The notes under the pieces: generated by a model
The model's database searches: none
The model's input: the letters and a program-made list of their open reading frames with translations, nothing else
What the model was told of the DNA's origin: nothing
In this document: one piece after another, positions 1 to 12,062 of the stretch
How positions within the stretch are numbered: position 1 is the first letter of the stretch
Layout of the letters: every line of letters starts with the position of its first letter
Made by a program: the position numbers and the translations under genes
Source of the DNA: Rhipidocladum racemiflorum
Lineage: Eukaryota; Streptophyta; Magnoliopsida; Poales; Poaceae
Direction of reading: 5' to 3'
Length of the DNA stretch: 64,000 nucleotides
Assembly: GCA_036346355.1 (NCBI GenBank)
Contig: CM070577.1
Span: forward strand, 83,846,509 to 83,910,508

Positions 1-805
1 GCCCCTCGTGTGGATGGATAGGGAAAGCGCACGGCCGTGCTAAGATGACTAAGGAGTTAGTCATGGTTTATATCCATCATACTGTCGAGTGAAGTGGTCG
101 AGCTATCAACAAGGGTGGTGTGTATCTCGCCTTGAGCTTGACTAGTATCGTGTGGCAAAGGGATCGGTATGTGAGTGTATCAAGGTTATCAAGGTTCAGC
201 TGAATATTGATTCTGTGCATTCGGGGGTCAATACGTACTGCTAGGTGCCGCTGTTGATCAGTGAATTGGAAATGGGTTTCCGGATTCACGTCCGACTTGT
301 ACTGAACCTAATGGGTCACACACTTAATGAGTTGGAACTATTTAATGGGTTTGTGCATGGATGAGATGCACGGTGGAGGAGAAACCCTATTGGGCTTTGG
401 CCCACTAGCGTGTCTATAAAGGGCGAGGCCAGGAACAGTGCGTATAAGTGATTAGAACCCTCACCACGTTCAGCAACCGCGCGCCCCTCCTGCTAACACA
501 CCCCGCACGACGTTCCTGCTCGGTACGTGTGGATACCGGTAGAGGAGCTACCGCTCGCGGACGCACTGTTCGGTTGGATCTCCGGCGACTTTCGGCGATC
601 AATCTAGTTGGCGCAGATCGGGAAGCACTCGGCTCTGTTTGAGAACCACTCAGCGGAGGTCGGGAACCACTCGGCGTTGATTGAGACGTGAACAACTACT
701 TCCTATACGCGCACGACTCATGATCCTCTACTCGCATGTGATCTTGGATATTTCGTGGTAGAAAAATTTATTTTTATGCTCGCGTAGCCTACCCAAAATC
801 CAACA
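1..805 (+). repeat. Copia LTR, right-hand part (truncated by window start)
   Basis: The stretch ends in the layout common to grass Copia LTRs: a TATA box (tataaa, 415-420), a GC-rich leader, the segment about gtggtagaaaaatttatttttatgc, then gcgtagcctaccc and a terminal ccaaca at 805. No primer-binding site follows. From 806 the sequence is homologous to the antisense gene of element J (minus strand near 56290), so the LTR sits inside element G as a solo or 3' LTR. The start lies outside the window. Assignment to Copia is by remembered resemblance, not a search. Confidence 0.55.
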
Positions 806-2643
806 ACGGGGTGGTAAGATCTCACCCGTGAAGCTAATTCGGGTAAGTCTCTGAAACTGAGCAAATAATTTCTTGCCCGTTCAAACTATCTTGCTCGAAC
901 TTACGTTTTTCCCCGGTCGGATTGTAGCCCCGAGCAAGGGCTGGGTCGAGAAGTGGGTTGCTGAGATGTTCGACACCCTAAAGGGTAAGGAGCTCGAGGT
1001 CGGGCGGCAAGTCCTGAGCAACATGCTCAAGCAGGGCAATGCGGTAAGTAAATGAGCAAACCATGCTCGGGGGAGAGCATCCCGAGCACCCCTGATGCTT
1101 CTTGTTTCTTTTGTTAGGAAAAGGTCACCCTTAAAGCTGCAGTGGCCGAGATCAAGCCATTGACGGGTGACCCCGGGGACCTCATCCCTTGCATCAAAAC
1201 CAAGAGGGTGGCAGGACACAAGCGGTGCGCGCCACCACCTCCACCGTCCCCTACCAAGCGCCTCAAGAAATGGGCGGCCCCGAGCAGGAGCCCTCCTCGG
1301 TAGCATTTGGAATATGCCGACAAGAGGAAGGTAAGAGAGCTGAAATTATGGATGACAGAGCATACCAAGAAAAATCCAGACTTGATGGTTCGTTTGCGCC
1401 AGCTCGCGAAGGAGGTGAAGAGGGTGAAGGCGACGGCTCTCCAGGCCGAGCTCGCATGGGTGACCTTAGGCTGGGTAGTTGAGGAGCCCGAGGAGGAGGA
1501 GGAAGACCTGGCGCCTTTGGTCCCGAGGTGCCGGAGGTCACCGAGCGCTACGTCGACGAGCCCGGGCTTGATGTGGAAGGAAGTCGACATGGATGAGGTC
1601 GACCCCTTATTAGCGAGGGCGAGCCACGCAGCTGCGAAGATGTCCAAGCTTGTGGTCGAGGCCCAAGCTACCACAGCAAAGGCCGAAGACCCCAAGGACG
1701 GAGGCGGGAAGCTCGATGAAGGTACCTTACTGCACTTCCTTTCCATTTTCCCCCTTACATATATTAAGCCAACACCACACTACTGTCGTGGGCGAAATAT
1801 CTAGTAGGGGAGCTTTGGATTTTGAAGGCATGGCTGATGAAATCCTCCAATCTATGATAGAGAAAGAGCTTGCCCGTGCCGCTGACCCGGAGGAAGAGCA
1901 TTCCTGAGAGGATATTGCTTCTGCGAAAACTACCCTACCGGAGCAGTCCCTTGCATCGTCGAGCATTACGGAAGCTCAGGGTCAAGAGGAGGATAGGGTA
2001 CCCCCGAGCGAAGCGTCTGCTCGGGGTGGAGATGAATTATCCCCGCCGAAGGCCACCGCGGAAGGTCTCACAGACCTTCGATCAGAGGAGGTCCTCTAGC
2101 AGGTCTGGGGGAACTTGCATGACCGAATCCGCTGGGTAAGTTGTCTATATCCCTTTTTCTTTCGCATTGAGCAAGACCTAAAGCCTTCTTCCTTGCAGGT
2201 GCCCAATGCGACCATGGTTGACTTCGAAGTAGCGACTGTGCCTCCCGATACCATGGCCAAGCACGGTGCTGAGCAAGATGCTAAGATAGCGGAGCTCAAG
2301 CAGGAGTTGGCCGAGCTTAAGGCTTCGGACGAGGTGAGGCGGCGCAAAGCCAAGGAGTTTGCCATGGATTGCAAGGAGAAGCTCTTCCAGGGCGAGCTGA
2401 CCAAGGCTGCCCTAGAGAAGAATGTGGAGGAGCTAAGCCGAGCTATGTGGGAGGCTGCCGAGTCGGCCAAGCAGCACAGAGAAGAGGCGAAGCGACTCCG
2501 CTAAGAAGCAAGTGAGGGGCGCGTAGCTCGGCGGCGAGTGCTCGACCTTGAGGCCGAGCTAGATGCGGTGAGGGAAGAACTCATAGTCATCCTGGACGCA
2601 AGCTCGGCAGAACGTAGCCCCCATTGTAAAATATTCCTTGTGT
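806..2643 (+). pseudogene. Antisense accessory gene (aORF) of element G, broken
   Basis: Several short exons read like the corresponding minus-strand gene of element J. They include a block SKGWVEKWVAEMFDTLKGKE (928-1046), an acidic, charged block beginning near 1307 (EYADKRKVRELKLWMTEHTK), and a coiled-coil end near 2214-2504 (AKIAELKQELAELKASDEV). Splice-like signals flank them: donor ggtaag near 847, acceptor ttgtag before 928, donor ggtaag near 1047, and acceptor tttgttag before 1118. The last reading frame stops at 2502-2504 although similar coding potential continues to about 2640. It belongs to the aORF class of Tat elements, whose function is unknown. The 5' exon is cut by the Copia LTR ending at 805. 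Confidence 0.5.
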
Positions 2644-3477
2644 AATCATTTTGAATGAATGAAAAAGACCTTCAAATAAATGACTTGTCTTCTTTTTGTT
2701 CTAATTGTTCCTTACTCATTTGCCGATGATTGTCCTGCAAAAACAAACAAGGCAAAACACACAGAACGAGAAAGACAGATATTCAAATAGTAAAGGACCA
2801 AAACACGAGCGCACATTTTTTAGGAAAACACGGTATTTCATCCCTACTAAGCCCCCACTGTGAACGAAGGTCGTGCACCTAAGTTGCGAGTACGAGCTCA
2901 TTCACAGGAGAGTTAGAAAAATTTATGCATGCCTTTCACCTAACGATCCAACACTATTTCTCTGAGTTGCGAGAACAGGTTAGGTCGAGAGAAAGAAATA
3001 TGCGCGCGGCTTCATCCCCCCCTGAGCGTCTTGACCCATGCCCCTAACTTGCGAGCATGGATTTGACGACGACAAGAAAGTCATACGGTTGCTCGACATC
3101 ACGCACAACGACCGGTCACGAGCAGATCGAACTAGAACTCTGGACCAACTGAGAGGGTGTCTGTATGCGATTGTAACTTGCAACGAAGTACTACTGTGAA
3201 CAATAATCGGCTTATGTAGACTGAGGCCTCTAGAGGTGAGTTTAGTGATCCGGAGCTAGTCGTTGCGCTTTGGTCATTCTTGCGTATGCTAGCCAAGCCT
3301 TAGGAAAATGTAATTGGAGCGAATGTTTTTACCCACGCGTGCTCATCCCATCGTCAAGATCGTGAGGAGAGTGTGCCCTTGTGCGAAGCTGAGTTGGCTT
3401 ACCAACGGGCAGGGACTTCAAATACATTCAAAAAATCTTGGGAAGAATGGAAATCACAGGGGCGAAAGAACTGAATT

Positions 3478-3584
3478 TTATAGAAATACTTGTTGATCTT
3501 GCCTAGAACAAATGATAATGAAAAAATAGACAAAGAACTTACGTAGTTGGTCAATGTTCCAGGTGCTGGCGAGCTCTTGACCAT
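3478..3584 (-). pseudogene. C-terminal tail of Tat-type pol (integrase end), element G
   Basis: Read on the minus strand from 3585, the sequence gives NGQELASTWNIDQLRKFF and then runs to a stop at 3478. The same ending closes the pol of element E (IELGNSWNNDQLRKYHA, ending 43795) and of element A (NAWNIEKLRRFYP, ending 11816). This identifies the very C-terminus of a Tat-type Gag-Pol polyprotein. The rest of the integrase would lie to the right but is cut off at 3585 by the chromovirus LTR and not found again. Confidence 0.65.
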
Positions 3585-5201
3585 TGTCGGGACCTGAATA
3601 TGCAAATCCGGACCCTCTGTGTATTCAGCACTAGTCCAAGATCACGCTAGTGCACACAATCTCAACATCGGTAAATACCACAATCATACCCAACGAAATA
3701 GTAAAGTATTTTATTGAAAGGGAAATATAACCGGTTGCTCGACCTTATGGTCAAGTTACAAAAGTACGCTTCATAGGGTTAAGTCTTACTCAAATAAACT
3801 TGCAGCGGAAAATAAAGAAACGCATGGCGCCAACCAATATGCCACAGGCAACTGACTGGGCTCGCCCCTAGTTCGTCGGCTCCTCCTGGAACTCCTCCTC
3901 CAGTGCTGGTGTTGATTCTTCTTCAACTAATGTTTGTTTTGTGGCAAGGGTGAGTACTCAAAAGCACTTAGCAAGTCATGCATAGAAATGCAATGCTAAT
4001 AGCTACATGCAAGGCTTATTCCAACAACAGGCTAAGAGGTTCTTTTGCAATAAGCAACATTCATAAATAACAGTAATAGATTGGAAAGCGGTAAAATAGT
4101 AATAACAGTAATAACTTTCATAAACAATTTCACAAGGAAGGCATTTATCAACCTAAACAAGTTCATCATTTCCAACACCAACTATCCATAAACCAAGTTC
4201 ATTTCGATAAAGTCTAACCCTTGACTGTAATCACCGAGCAATGTCCAATACCGTGGACTCGGCTATTCGAATAGGTTGTACACTCTGCAGAGGTTATACA
4301 CTTTACCCACAAGATACAATCAAACACCACCAAGGCGAGTGATCGTAACAAAGTCTTTCTACAGGTACTTCTAGACCCGATACTGCCCGCTAAGGTTTCA
4401 ACGCTGAAGGGACTAGTTTTGAAGAGGGAGGCTTAAAAAAGAGACATCCAAAATTATAGGCCATGTGGGCCATCGCAGCCTCGCGGGTGGTCTTTGCGCT
4501 GGGAGGACTGGGTGGGCTCCAGCCCCACCCAGCCCCACTGATGGCTCCGCCTCTGCTCAGCCCCCCTCTTGCGCCATGTGAGCCTACCCGCAAACCCGGG
4601 CCTCACACCACCACGACAGTACCAAAGACTAGACATCACAGTTTACTCAGCTAGGTCTGTCCCATTTCAAACTTGTGGCTGTATGAAGGACTCAGTTCAA
4701 ATTCTTGCAAGGTTAAGTCCTTAGGGTGACCAAGGCAAGACTACCCAATAATTCACAAGTAACCAAAGCAATAAACCAAATGCGACCTCCCAAGTGCCAC
4801 ACCTGGACCACCAAAACAATCCTGCCACTTGCCTCAGTCTAAATCATTTTATCACCCCGGTTGTTTACCATGCACCACGTGCCATCATCATCATCAACAA
4901 CACATATCACAACCTCCACAAATACGTTCCATATCTCATTAAGTCAAGATTAACATTTGATATTCCAAAATGATGTCATCGACACGTTGCAGGGCTAAGC
5001 ATACTACATACGGCCTACATAACCCATGTTGGCGAATAAATAATGTCCAACTAATAATCCATGTTCTAGGGTGACAAATGATTCATTGCATACAATCATT
5101 ATCGACAAGGTGGCATAATCAAGTAGGTCACATAACTATTCCCGGAATTATTCAAAAGCATTTTTAAATAAACTAGCATGAAATAATTTGAATAAACATA
5201 C
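3585..5201 (-). repeat. 3' LTR of element B, distal part (before nested element A)
   Basis: It starts tgtcgggacc at 3585, the inverse of the LTR end CCCGACA, and runs colinear with the 5' LTR of B from 29071. Relative to that copy it has about 0.5 kb more sequence after position 3667 and an extra GC-rich stretch near 4424-4560. It stops at the insertion site of element A; the duplicated target catac is 5197-5201. No gene is supported here. Small ORFs on both strands across 4390-4650 have no recognisable product. Confidence 0.7.
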
Positions 5202-5764
5202 TGACGAGTACCCGTACTATGGGTACCCCCAGCGGCCCAAAAAGACGCACGGGCCGACCCAGGCCCGCCGAGGCCCGAAGTCACGACCGCCGGGCAAAGT
5301 CCGAAATCACGACCAGGTCTCCGATATCCCAGGGAAGCGACGGCATTTATTGCGTATCGGGCGCATTAAATACCAGCCATAATAACGATGACGTAGCGGC
5401 ACAAGTTCCCGACCTTTGCATTTATTGCGAGTGGCGCAGCGACTACGGCAACTGCGGCAGGCGAGGGAGCGGCGGCGATCCCATCACCGCTACTTTCGGA
5501 CGACCAAGAGCACAGTCTTTTCCTCTTTTTTCTAACCAACAGTGTAACCTTCCTCCTCGCCTATATAAAGGGGAGGCGAGCATGTAAAGGGGACGCATTT
5601 AAGCGATCAAGAATCAATACAATCCACCTCACACGAACTGGAGTAGGGACGTTCTGCCTGAACCAGTATAAACACCAGGCTTCTTGAGTCGACCATTCGG
5701 GGAGAGGGAGCGCGCGACCCCCTCCGACCATAAATTCGTATTGCCGGTGCACGAAACACCGACA
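5202..5764 (+). repeat. 5' LTR of element A
   Basis: This 563-bp LTR starts TGACGAG and ends CGACA. A TATA box (ctatataaag, 5561-5570) lies about 200 bp before the end, as expected for the U3/R promoter. It is colinear with the 3' LTR (571 bp). The two differ by roughly ten scattered substitutions plus indels, the indels concentrated near 5450-5510 and 18300-18355. Confidence 0.9.
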
Positions 5765-5765
5765 G

Positions 5766-5784
5766 TTGGCGCGCCAGGTAGGGG
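5766..5784 (+). promoter_or_regulatory. Primer-binding site of element A
   Basis: TTGGCGCGCCAGGTAGGGG begins two bases after the 5' LTR. It starts with TGG, complementary to a tRNA CCA end, in the correct place to prime minus-strand DNA synthesis. I cannot assign the tRNA from the sequence alone. Confidence 0.7.
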
Positions 5785-5839
5785 TATCTCGCGCGTCTTC
5801 ATCGACATCCTCATCTTCGGATTCCCATCTTCTTCCCCG

Positions 5840-8423
5840 ATGGCTTTTTTCGCCCGCAACGACTCGCCGGCGTCGAGGGGCTGGATCCGCTTCGGAGCCC
5901 TCGACTTCATCGTCACCACGGCAGGGGAGCTTGTCCTCGTCCCCGCCACCCTCCGAGACCGGGCGCCCTCCGCGAGCTTGGATGTGGTCGCCGACGTTCT
6001 CGGCAACCTCCGCCTCGAGACTCCGCCACGAGCCTCCTCGGCGGCCTCGTCGCGCGATGGCACCGTCTCCGGCAACACCACGCGTGACTCACCACGAGCA
6101 AGGATCTCGCCCTCCGCGAGTTCCCGGCTCGTGGCCATGGCTGGCTACGCGCCTACCTCCCTCCACGACCTGCTGGGGGACTCCTCCAGCCACGGCTCCA
6201 GCTCCGACAGGGAGCACCCCCCGCGCCGGATGAACTCTCGAGAGTGCAACATGACGGGCGCGGCGGAACCGTCCTCCACCCCCGCTACCCTCGGGACCCT
6301 CCTCCTGCGCGACGAAGCGTGGCGGGAGGAATCCCAACGGGAAGATGACGCGCGCCACCAGCAACGCCTCGCCAACCTCCGTCAGCGGCGCGAGGAGCTG
6401 GAGGCCCGAAAGGCTGAGCTCGACAAACTTCAGGCCGACCTGGAGCGACGACACCGAAGCCGCCACTCGTCTTCGGCGCGCGCAAGGCGCCAGTGCATCA
6501 CCGCTAGCCGAGGGGGCGCGATCTTCGTTCTTCCCCACGCCAACCGAGAACATCGCTGGCGGCAATGCCGCCCGCTGGATCGCCTGAGCTAACGGAGCGG
6601 AAGCCAAGGCTACCTACCGTAACCTCCGGATCGGTAGAACGTGTCGCCATTCAAGACGCCCAAGGCTCCGGCCCCGACGGCCGGCGCCACCTCGGTCGCT
6701 GGGCCACTCCCCTCACAGGGTCGACAGAGCTCAGCCAAGACGGCCTCACAGACGAGCTCCCCAGGCATCATACACCCCGGTGCGCCACCGCCTGGGGGAC
6801 AAGTATGATCTTCGCGCCACCCTCGAGGCGCGAAGGAGAGCTGTCGACGCGGGGGCACCCTCGCAGGTCGCCGATAGCAGACCGCGCGAGCACCGTGGAT
6901 CGTGGTCCTGATGGCCGGCCACGGCCACGCCTGCCTGCAACGCTGGCTTCCCGACCAGGTTCCGGGCCCCGACTAACATAGCCAAATACACAGGGGCCAC
7001 CAACCCCAGTGTTTGGCTAGAAGACTACCGGCTCGCCTGCCAAGCGGGGGGAGCGACGGACGACTCCTTCATCATCCAGTATCTCCCCATCTACCTTGCG
7101 GACTCAGCTCGAGCCTGGCTCGAGTACCTGCCCGCAGACACCATCGGCAGCTGGGCCGACCTGACGAACCTTTTCGTCGGGAACTTCCAGGGCACATACA
7201 AACGCCCTGGCAACTCCTGGGACCTGAAGAGCTGCAAGCAGCAGCCGGGGGAAACCCTCCGGGACTACATCCGCCGCTTCTCCCAACAGTGCAACGAGCT
7301 CCCCGACATCCGTGACGCCGACGTCGTCGGGGCGTTCATCTACGGCACCACGTGCGAGGCCCTGGTCCACAAGTTGGGCTGTGCGAAACCCCGGACCACC
7401 AAGGAGCTCCTCGACATCGCCACCAATCACGCCTCCGGCGAGGAGGCCGTGGGGGCCATCTTCGAAAGGAAGACGGCCCACAAAACAGCCAGCCTCGAGG
7501 CCAGCGCCCCTTCCGACCGTCCTGACAAAAGGAAGCGGAAGGGGAAGCAGGGCCGCGAAGGCCGAATGGTCGCCGCTGCCGACCGACCTGCCAAACAGCA
7601 GGCCCGGCAGACGCCCGACCGATTCGAGAAACTGATGGATAGTCCGTGCCCGAACCACGACTATCCCGTCAAACACAAGTATCGGGACTGCGAAGTCTTG
7701 AAGCGGTTTCTCTCCGGAAACCCCACGACATCGCGGGGTAAGGGGAAGAAGCGCGACCCGGCACCCGACGCCGGGGCGAAGGGCGATGAGCCAGCCGACG
7801 AGTTCCCACAGCTCGACGGTTGCCTCATGATCTTCGGAGGGGCAGAGTGCTATGCCGACAAGCGACGGTTGAAGCTCGCCCACCGAGAGGTTCACACGGC
7901 TACCCCCGCCGTGCCCTCCTACCTAAGGTGGTCGGAGTGCCCGATCGCTTTTGATCGGACCGATCACCCCGACCACATCCCGCACCCGGGACGCTACCCG
8001 CTCGTCGTCGACCCCATCGTGGGGACGAAGCGCCTTACCAAGGTGCTCATGGACGGCGGCAGCAGTCTCAACATCATATATGTTGAGACCATAGATGCCT
8101 TAGGGGTCCCTCGCTCCGCCCTCCGGCCGAGCAAGGTGCCTTTCCACGGCGTCGTCCCAGGCCAACAGGCCCACCCTCTCGGGCAGGTCAGCTTGCCCAT
8201 CACCTTTGGGAGCCCGGATAACTTCCGCACCGAGAGCCTCACTTTCGAGGTTGTGGACTTTCCCGGCTCCTACCACGCTATCCTGGGACGACCATGCTAC
8301 GCGAAGTTCATGGCGGTCCCCAACTACACCTATCTCAAGCTGAAGATGCCGGGGCCGCAGGGTGTCATCACCGTGGCCACGTCTTTCCAGCTTGCTTATA
8401 ATCTTGGCGAGCGATTGCGGTAG
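5840..8423 (+). pseudogene. gag and protease of element A, frameshifted
   Basis: The likely start is ATG 5840, 75 bases after the LTR. The first frame (to 6592) is proline- and arginine-rich and ends in a charged coiled coil (REELEARKAELDKLQADLER). The gag core is in another frame and is recognisable from about 6930 (TNIAKYTGATNPSVWLEDYR), continuing through the Retrotrans_gag-like block ADSARAWLEYLP and DYIRRFSQQCNEL. The same frame gives a Cys/His-containing segment (CPNHDYPVKHKYRDC) and an aspartic protease with the active-site motif LMDGGSSLNIIY near 8046-8081. It ends prematurely at 8421 where homologous sequence changes frame. Gag would form the particle and the protease would cut the polyprotein. 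At least two frameshifts make it non-functional as written. Confidence 0.8.
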
Positions 8424-10570
8424 CCTCGGCCTCGTCGCTTCCGCTGAGCTCGCCCAGCTCCAGGAGAAGGCCCCTGAATCCGCCCCCGACTCCAGCAAGT
8501 CGGGGCCTAGCTCCTTCAAGTCCGCGGAGGACACGAAGGAGGTCGCTGTTGATCCCGAAGACCCCACCAAGATCGTGCGGATCGGGGCCGCCCTCGCCGC
8601 CAAATAGGAAGGCGCGCTCGTCGACTTCCTCCGAGCAAACCGAGACGTCTTCGCTTGGAGACCCTCGGACATGCCAGGAGTTCCAAAGGAGGTCGCCGAG
8701 CACTCCCTGAACATCCGAGCAGGATCTAGACCCGTCGCCCAACGCCTGCGCCGTTTCGACGAAGAAAAGCGTCGGGCCATTGGGGAAGAGATCGCCAAAC
8801 TTTTGGCCGCCGGCTTTGTAAGGGAGGTGCGTCACCCCGAGTGGCTCACCAATCCCGTCCTTGTAAAGAAAAAGTCGGGGCAATGGAGAATGTGTGTTGA
8901 CTACACGAGCCTCAACAAGGCCTGTCCAAAAGACCCATTCCCATTACCTCGCATCGATCAGGTAGTGGACTCCACCGCCGGGTGTGAGTCCCTTTCTTTT
9001 TTAGATGCCTATTCGGGCTATCGCCAGATTGCGATGAAGGAGTCCGACCAGCTCGCGACCTCCTTCATCACCCCGTACAGCTCGTACTGTTACGTCACGA
9101 TGCCTTTTGGTCTGAAAAACGCAGGCGCCACGTTACCAGCGGTGTATGCAGGCGTGTTTTTCAGACCAAATTGGCCGTAACATCGAAGCCTACGTCGACG
9201 ACATCGTTGTCAAAACCAGGAAGGCCGATGCCCTCATCACCGACCTGGAGGAGACTTTTGCGAACCTCCGATGGTTTCGCATAAAGCTCAACCCCGAGAA
9301 ATGCGTCTTCGGGGTCCCCAAGGGCAAGCTGCTGGGATTCATCGTCTCCGAGCGCGGCATCGAAGCCAACCGTGATAAAATCTCCGCTATCACGAGGATG
9401 GGGCCAATCAACGATCTGAAGGGGGTCCAGAGGCTAATGGGGTGCCTTGCGGCACTAAGCCGCTTCGTATCCCGCCTCGGCGAGCGCGGGATGCCACTCT
9501 ACAAGCTGATGAAGAAGTCCGACCGCTTCCGCTGGACCCACGAAGCTCAGGAAGCTCTCAGTCGACTGAAAATTTTCCTGACCTCGCCCCCGGTCCTGGT
9601 CGCCCCGGAGCCACAGGAGCCTTTGCTCCTCTACATCGCCGCCACGACTCAGGTCGTCAGCGCGGCGCTCATTGTAGAGCGAGCGGAGGAAGGCCGCGTT
9701 TTCAAGGTACAGAGACCGGTCTACTTCGTCAGCGAGGTACTCTCCGAAACAAAGGTCCGATACCCCCAAATACAGAAACTGCTGTACTCAGTACTCATTA
9801 CCAAGAGGAAGCTCGCTCACTACTTCGATCGACACCCCATCTCCGTGGTAACCTCCTCACCGCTCAGGGAAATCGTCCACAACCGCGACGCCACCGGAAG
9901 AATCGCCAAGTGGGCTCTCGAGCTCAACGGCCTCGACATATCGTACGTCCCCAGGACGGCGATCAAGTCACAAGTCTTGGTGGACTTCGTCGTCGAGTGG
10001 ACCGAGGCCCAAGTCCCTACGGTGGTCGAGGACCCAGAGTACTGGACAATGTACTTCGACGGGTCCTACACCAAGAACGGGGCCGGTGCGGGGGTTGTCA
10101 TCGTCTCCCCACTCGGCAACAAGCTCCAGTACGCCATCCGCCTGCTCTTCGACGCCACCAACAATATCGCCGAATACGAAGCACTCGTCAATGGTCTTCA
10201 GATCGCCGCCGACCTCGGCGCGCGACGGCTCTACGTTCACGGCGACTCCAAGTTGGTCGTCGACCAAGTAATGAAAGCCGCCGAGCCCCGCGATGCTCGG
10301 ATGGCCGCCTATTGCTTGGAGGTCCGTAGGCTTGGGGAAAGGTTTAAGGGATTCGAGCTCCATCACAGTTACCGACGTTACAATAGTGAAGCCGACTCCC
10401 TCGCCAACCTTGCCTCTGGCAAAGGACCGGTACCCCCCGGGATCTTCGTCTCCGACCTCCATAAACCGTCGATCCGGATGGGCCCGAGTGCCGGGGGCAC
10501 CACCGACCCCCCGAAGATGGACGCTGTGTCCGAAGATGCTCACCCGCCGAGTCGGATTTGGATGTCCTGA
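8424..10570 (+). pseudogene. Reverse transcriptase and RNase H of element A, broken
   Basis: After a frame change near 8400 the reading continues to an in-frame TAG at 8605-8607, then on through the RT: LVKKKSGQWRMCVDYTSLNK, PLPRIDQVVDSTAGC, FLDAYSGYRQIAM and MPFGLKNAGAT. One extra base near 9134 shifts the frame just before the catalytic box, which is intact downstream as EAYVDDIVVKT (about 9190-9222). The tether and RNase H follow, with YFDGSYTKNGAGAGVVI near 10050, NIAEYEALVNGL, and HGDSKLVVDQV. These match Tat-type enzymes that copy element RNA into DNA. The frame stops at 10568. The damage is one stop and two frameshifts; motif residues themselves look conserved. Confidence 0.85.
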
Positions 10571-11816
10571 ACGTCGAAACCGACTGGAGGCAACCCTTCG
10601 TCGACCGGTTGACAGACGGGTCACTCCCCGCCGACACCACCGAGGCTCGACGCCTCGCTCGGCGAGCCAAGTCATTTGTCCTCGTCGACAACTCCCTCTA
10701 CAAGAGGAGCCCATCTGGAATCCTTCAGAAGTGCATCCCAGCCGACCAAGGGAAGCACCTTCTGCTCGACATCCACGACGGGGTCTGCGGACACCATGCT
10801 GCGCCACGGTCCCTGGTAGGAAAAGCCTTCCGACAAGGTTTCTCTTGGCCCATTGCCGTGGCGGAGCGCCGCATAAATCGTCGCGCTACCGCGAAGGGTG
10901 CCAATTCTTCGCCAGACGACCTTTGCCGCGCAAGCCTTGCAGACAATCCCCATTACGTGGCCCTTCGCGGTCTGGGGGCTCGATCTGGTCGGGCCCTTCA
11001 GAAAAGCGCCCGGGGGCTTCACTCACTTGCTCGTCGCCGTGGACAAATTCACCAAGTGGATAGAAGCCAGGCCAATAGCAACTATCACCTCGGCACAGGC
11101 GGCGAGTTTTTTCCGCGATGTTGTCTATCGCTTCGGGGTGCCTAACTCGATCATCACCGACAACGGAACGCAGTTCACGGGGAAGGAGTTCCTCGAGTTC
11201 TGCGACGACTTCAACATCCGAATCGACTGGGCGGCGGTCGCGCACCCCCGGGCCAACGGCCAGGCCGAGCGGGCCAACGGCATGATCCTCCAAGGACTCA
11301 AGCCGCGAATCTTCAGTCGACTGAAGAAATTCGCGGGACGGTGGGCCGCCGAGCTACCCCCCGTTCTTTGGAGCCTACGAACCACGCCGACCCGATCGAC
11401 CGGGTTCACGCCATTCTTCTTGGTGTTCGGAGCGGAGGCCGTCCTCCCGACCGACCTCGAGTACGGCGCGCCAAGAGTACAGAACTACAACGACGCACGG
11501 GGGCTAGAGGCGCAGCAAGACGACATCGACCAACTCGACGAAGCACGAGACGTCGCAGTCCTGCGCTCGGCCAAATATCAGCAAACTCTGCGCCGATACC
11601 ACAGTCGGCTGGTTCGCAACAGGTCGTTTGAAGTCGGCGACTTGGTGCTGCGTCAAGTCGATCCACGAAGGGCGGCACAAGCTCTCCCCACCCTGGGAGG
11701 GCCCTTTCACCATCGCGGAAGTCCTCCGACCCGGCACCTTCCGTCTCAAAGACACTGAAGGAAATCTCCTTACAAACGCTTGGAACATAGAAAAGTTGAG
11801 AAGGTTCTACCCATAA
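10558..11816 (+). pseudogene. Integrase of element A, frameshifted
   Basis: The region opens with the RNase H-integrase linker (DWRQPFVDRLTDGSLP) and a partly scrambled zinc-binding domain (LDIHDGVCGHHAAP, GKAFRQGF). After a frame change near 10870-10900 the catalytic core is clear: WGLDLVGPFRKAPGG, VDKFTKWIEARPI, then ITDNGTQFTGKEF with the second Asp and NGQAERANGMILQGL with the Glu of the D,D,E triad. Another shift near 11676 moves to the frame ending WNIEKLRRFYP at 11816, the usual end of Tat polyproteins. Integrase would insert the DNA copy into the genome. No chromodomain is present, which separates this lineage from element B. Confidence 0.85.
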
Positions 11817-12062
11817 TCAGCCTCTCCCCTCTCTGTACCATGCAAAAAGTTCGCAAACGAAAGAAGCTGCTGTGGTCGACAACCGACCGAGTGTTTTTTC
11901 CCTCAAAACTCTCTCGCATTCCTGATCAAGAGCACTGCGACCTCTCCCCCGGAGGCAGAGATCCCGAAGTGGTACTCTTTTCGGTTGCGTATGGAAAGGT
12001 GAGGGCAAAAATCTCAACGAAGAAAAAGACAGAAATGAAAGAAACGCAGCTACTTTATTCAT

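Larger units (their letters stand above)
806..3584 (-). mobile_element. Tat-type Gypsy element G, 3' region remnant
   Basis: This is the piece of a minus-strand Ty3/Gypsy element between its pol end (3478-3584) and its antisense accessory gene (806-2643, plus strand). The order matches elements A and J: pol, then an accessory gene on the opposite strand, then the LTR. Between about 2650 and 3477 I see no coding feature, only the accessory gene's AT-rich 3' flank. G is cut on the left by a Copia LTR and on the right by the chromovirus LTR at 3585. Confidence 0.6.

Noticed and set aside
5684..6607. Several overlapping ORFs on the minus strand opposite gag of element A
   Set aside because: They mirror the gag N-terminal coding frame in GC-rich DNA and have no TATA box or domain, unlike the antisense gene at 13315-16524.
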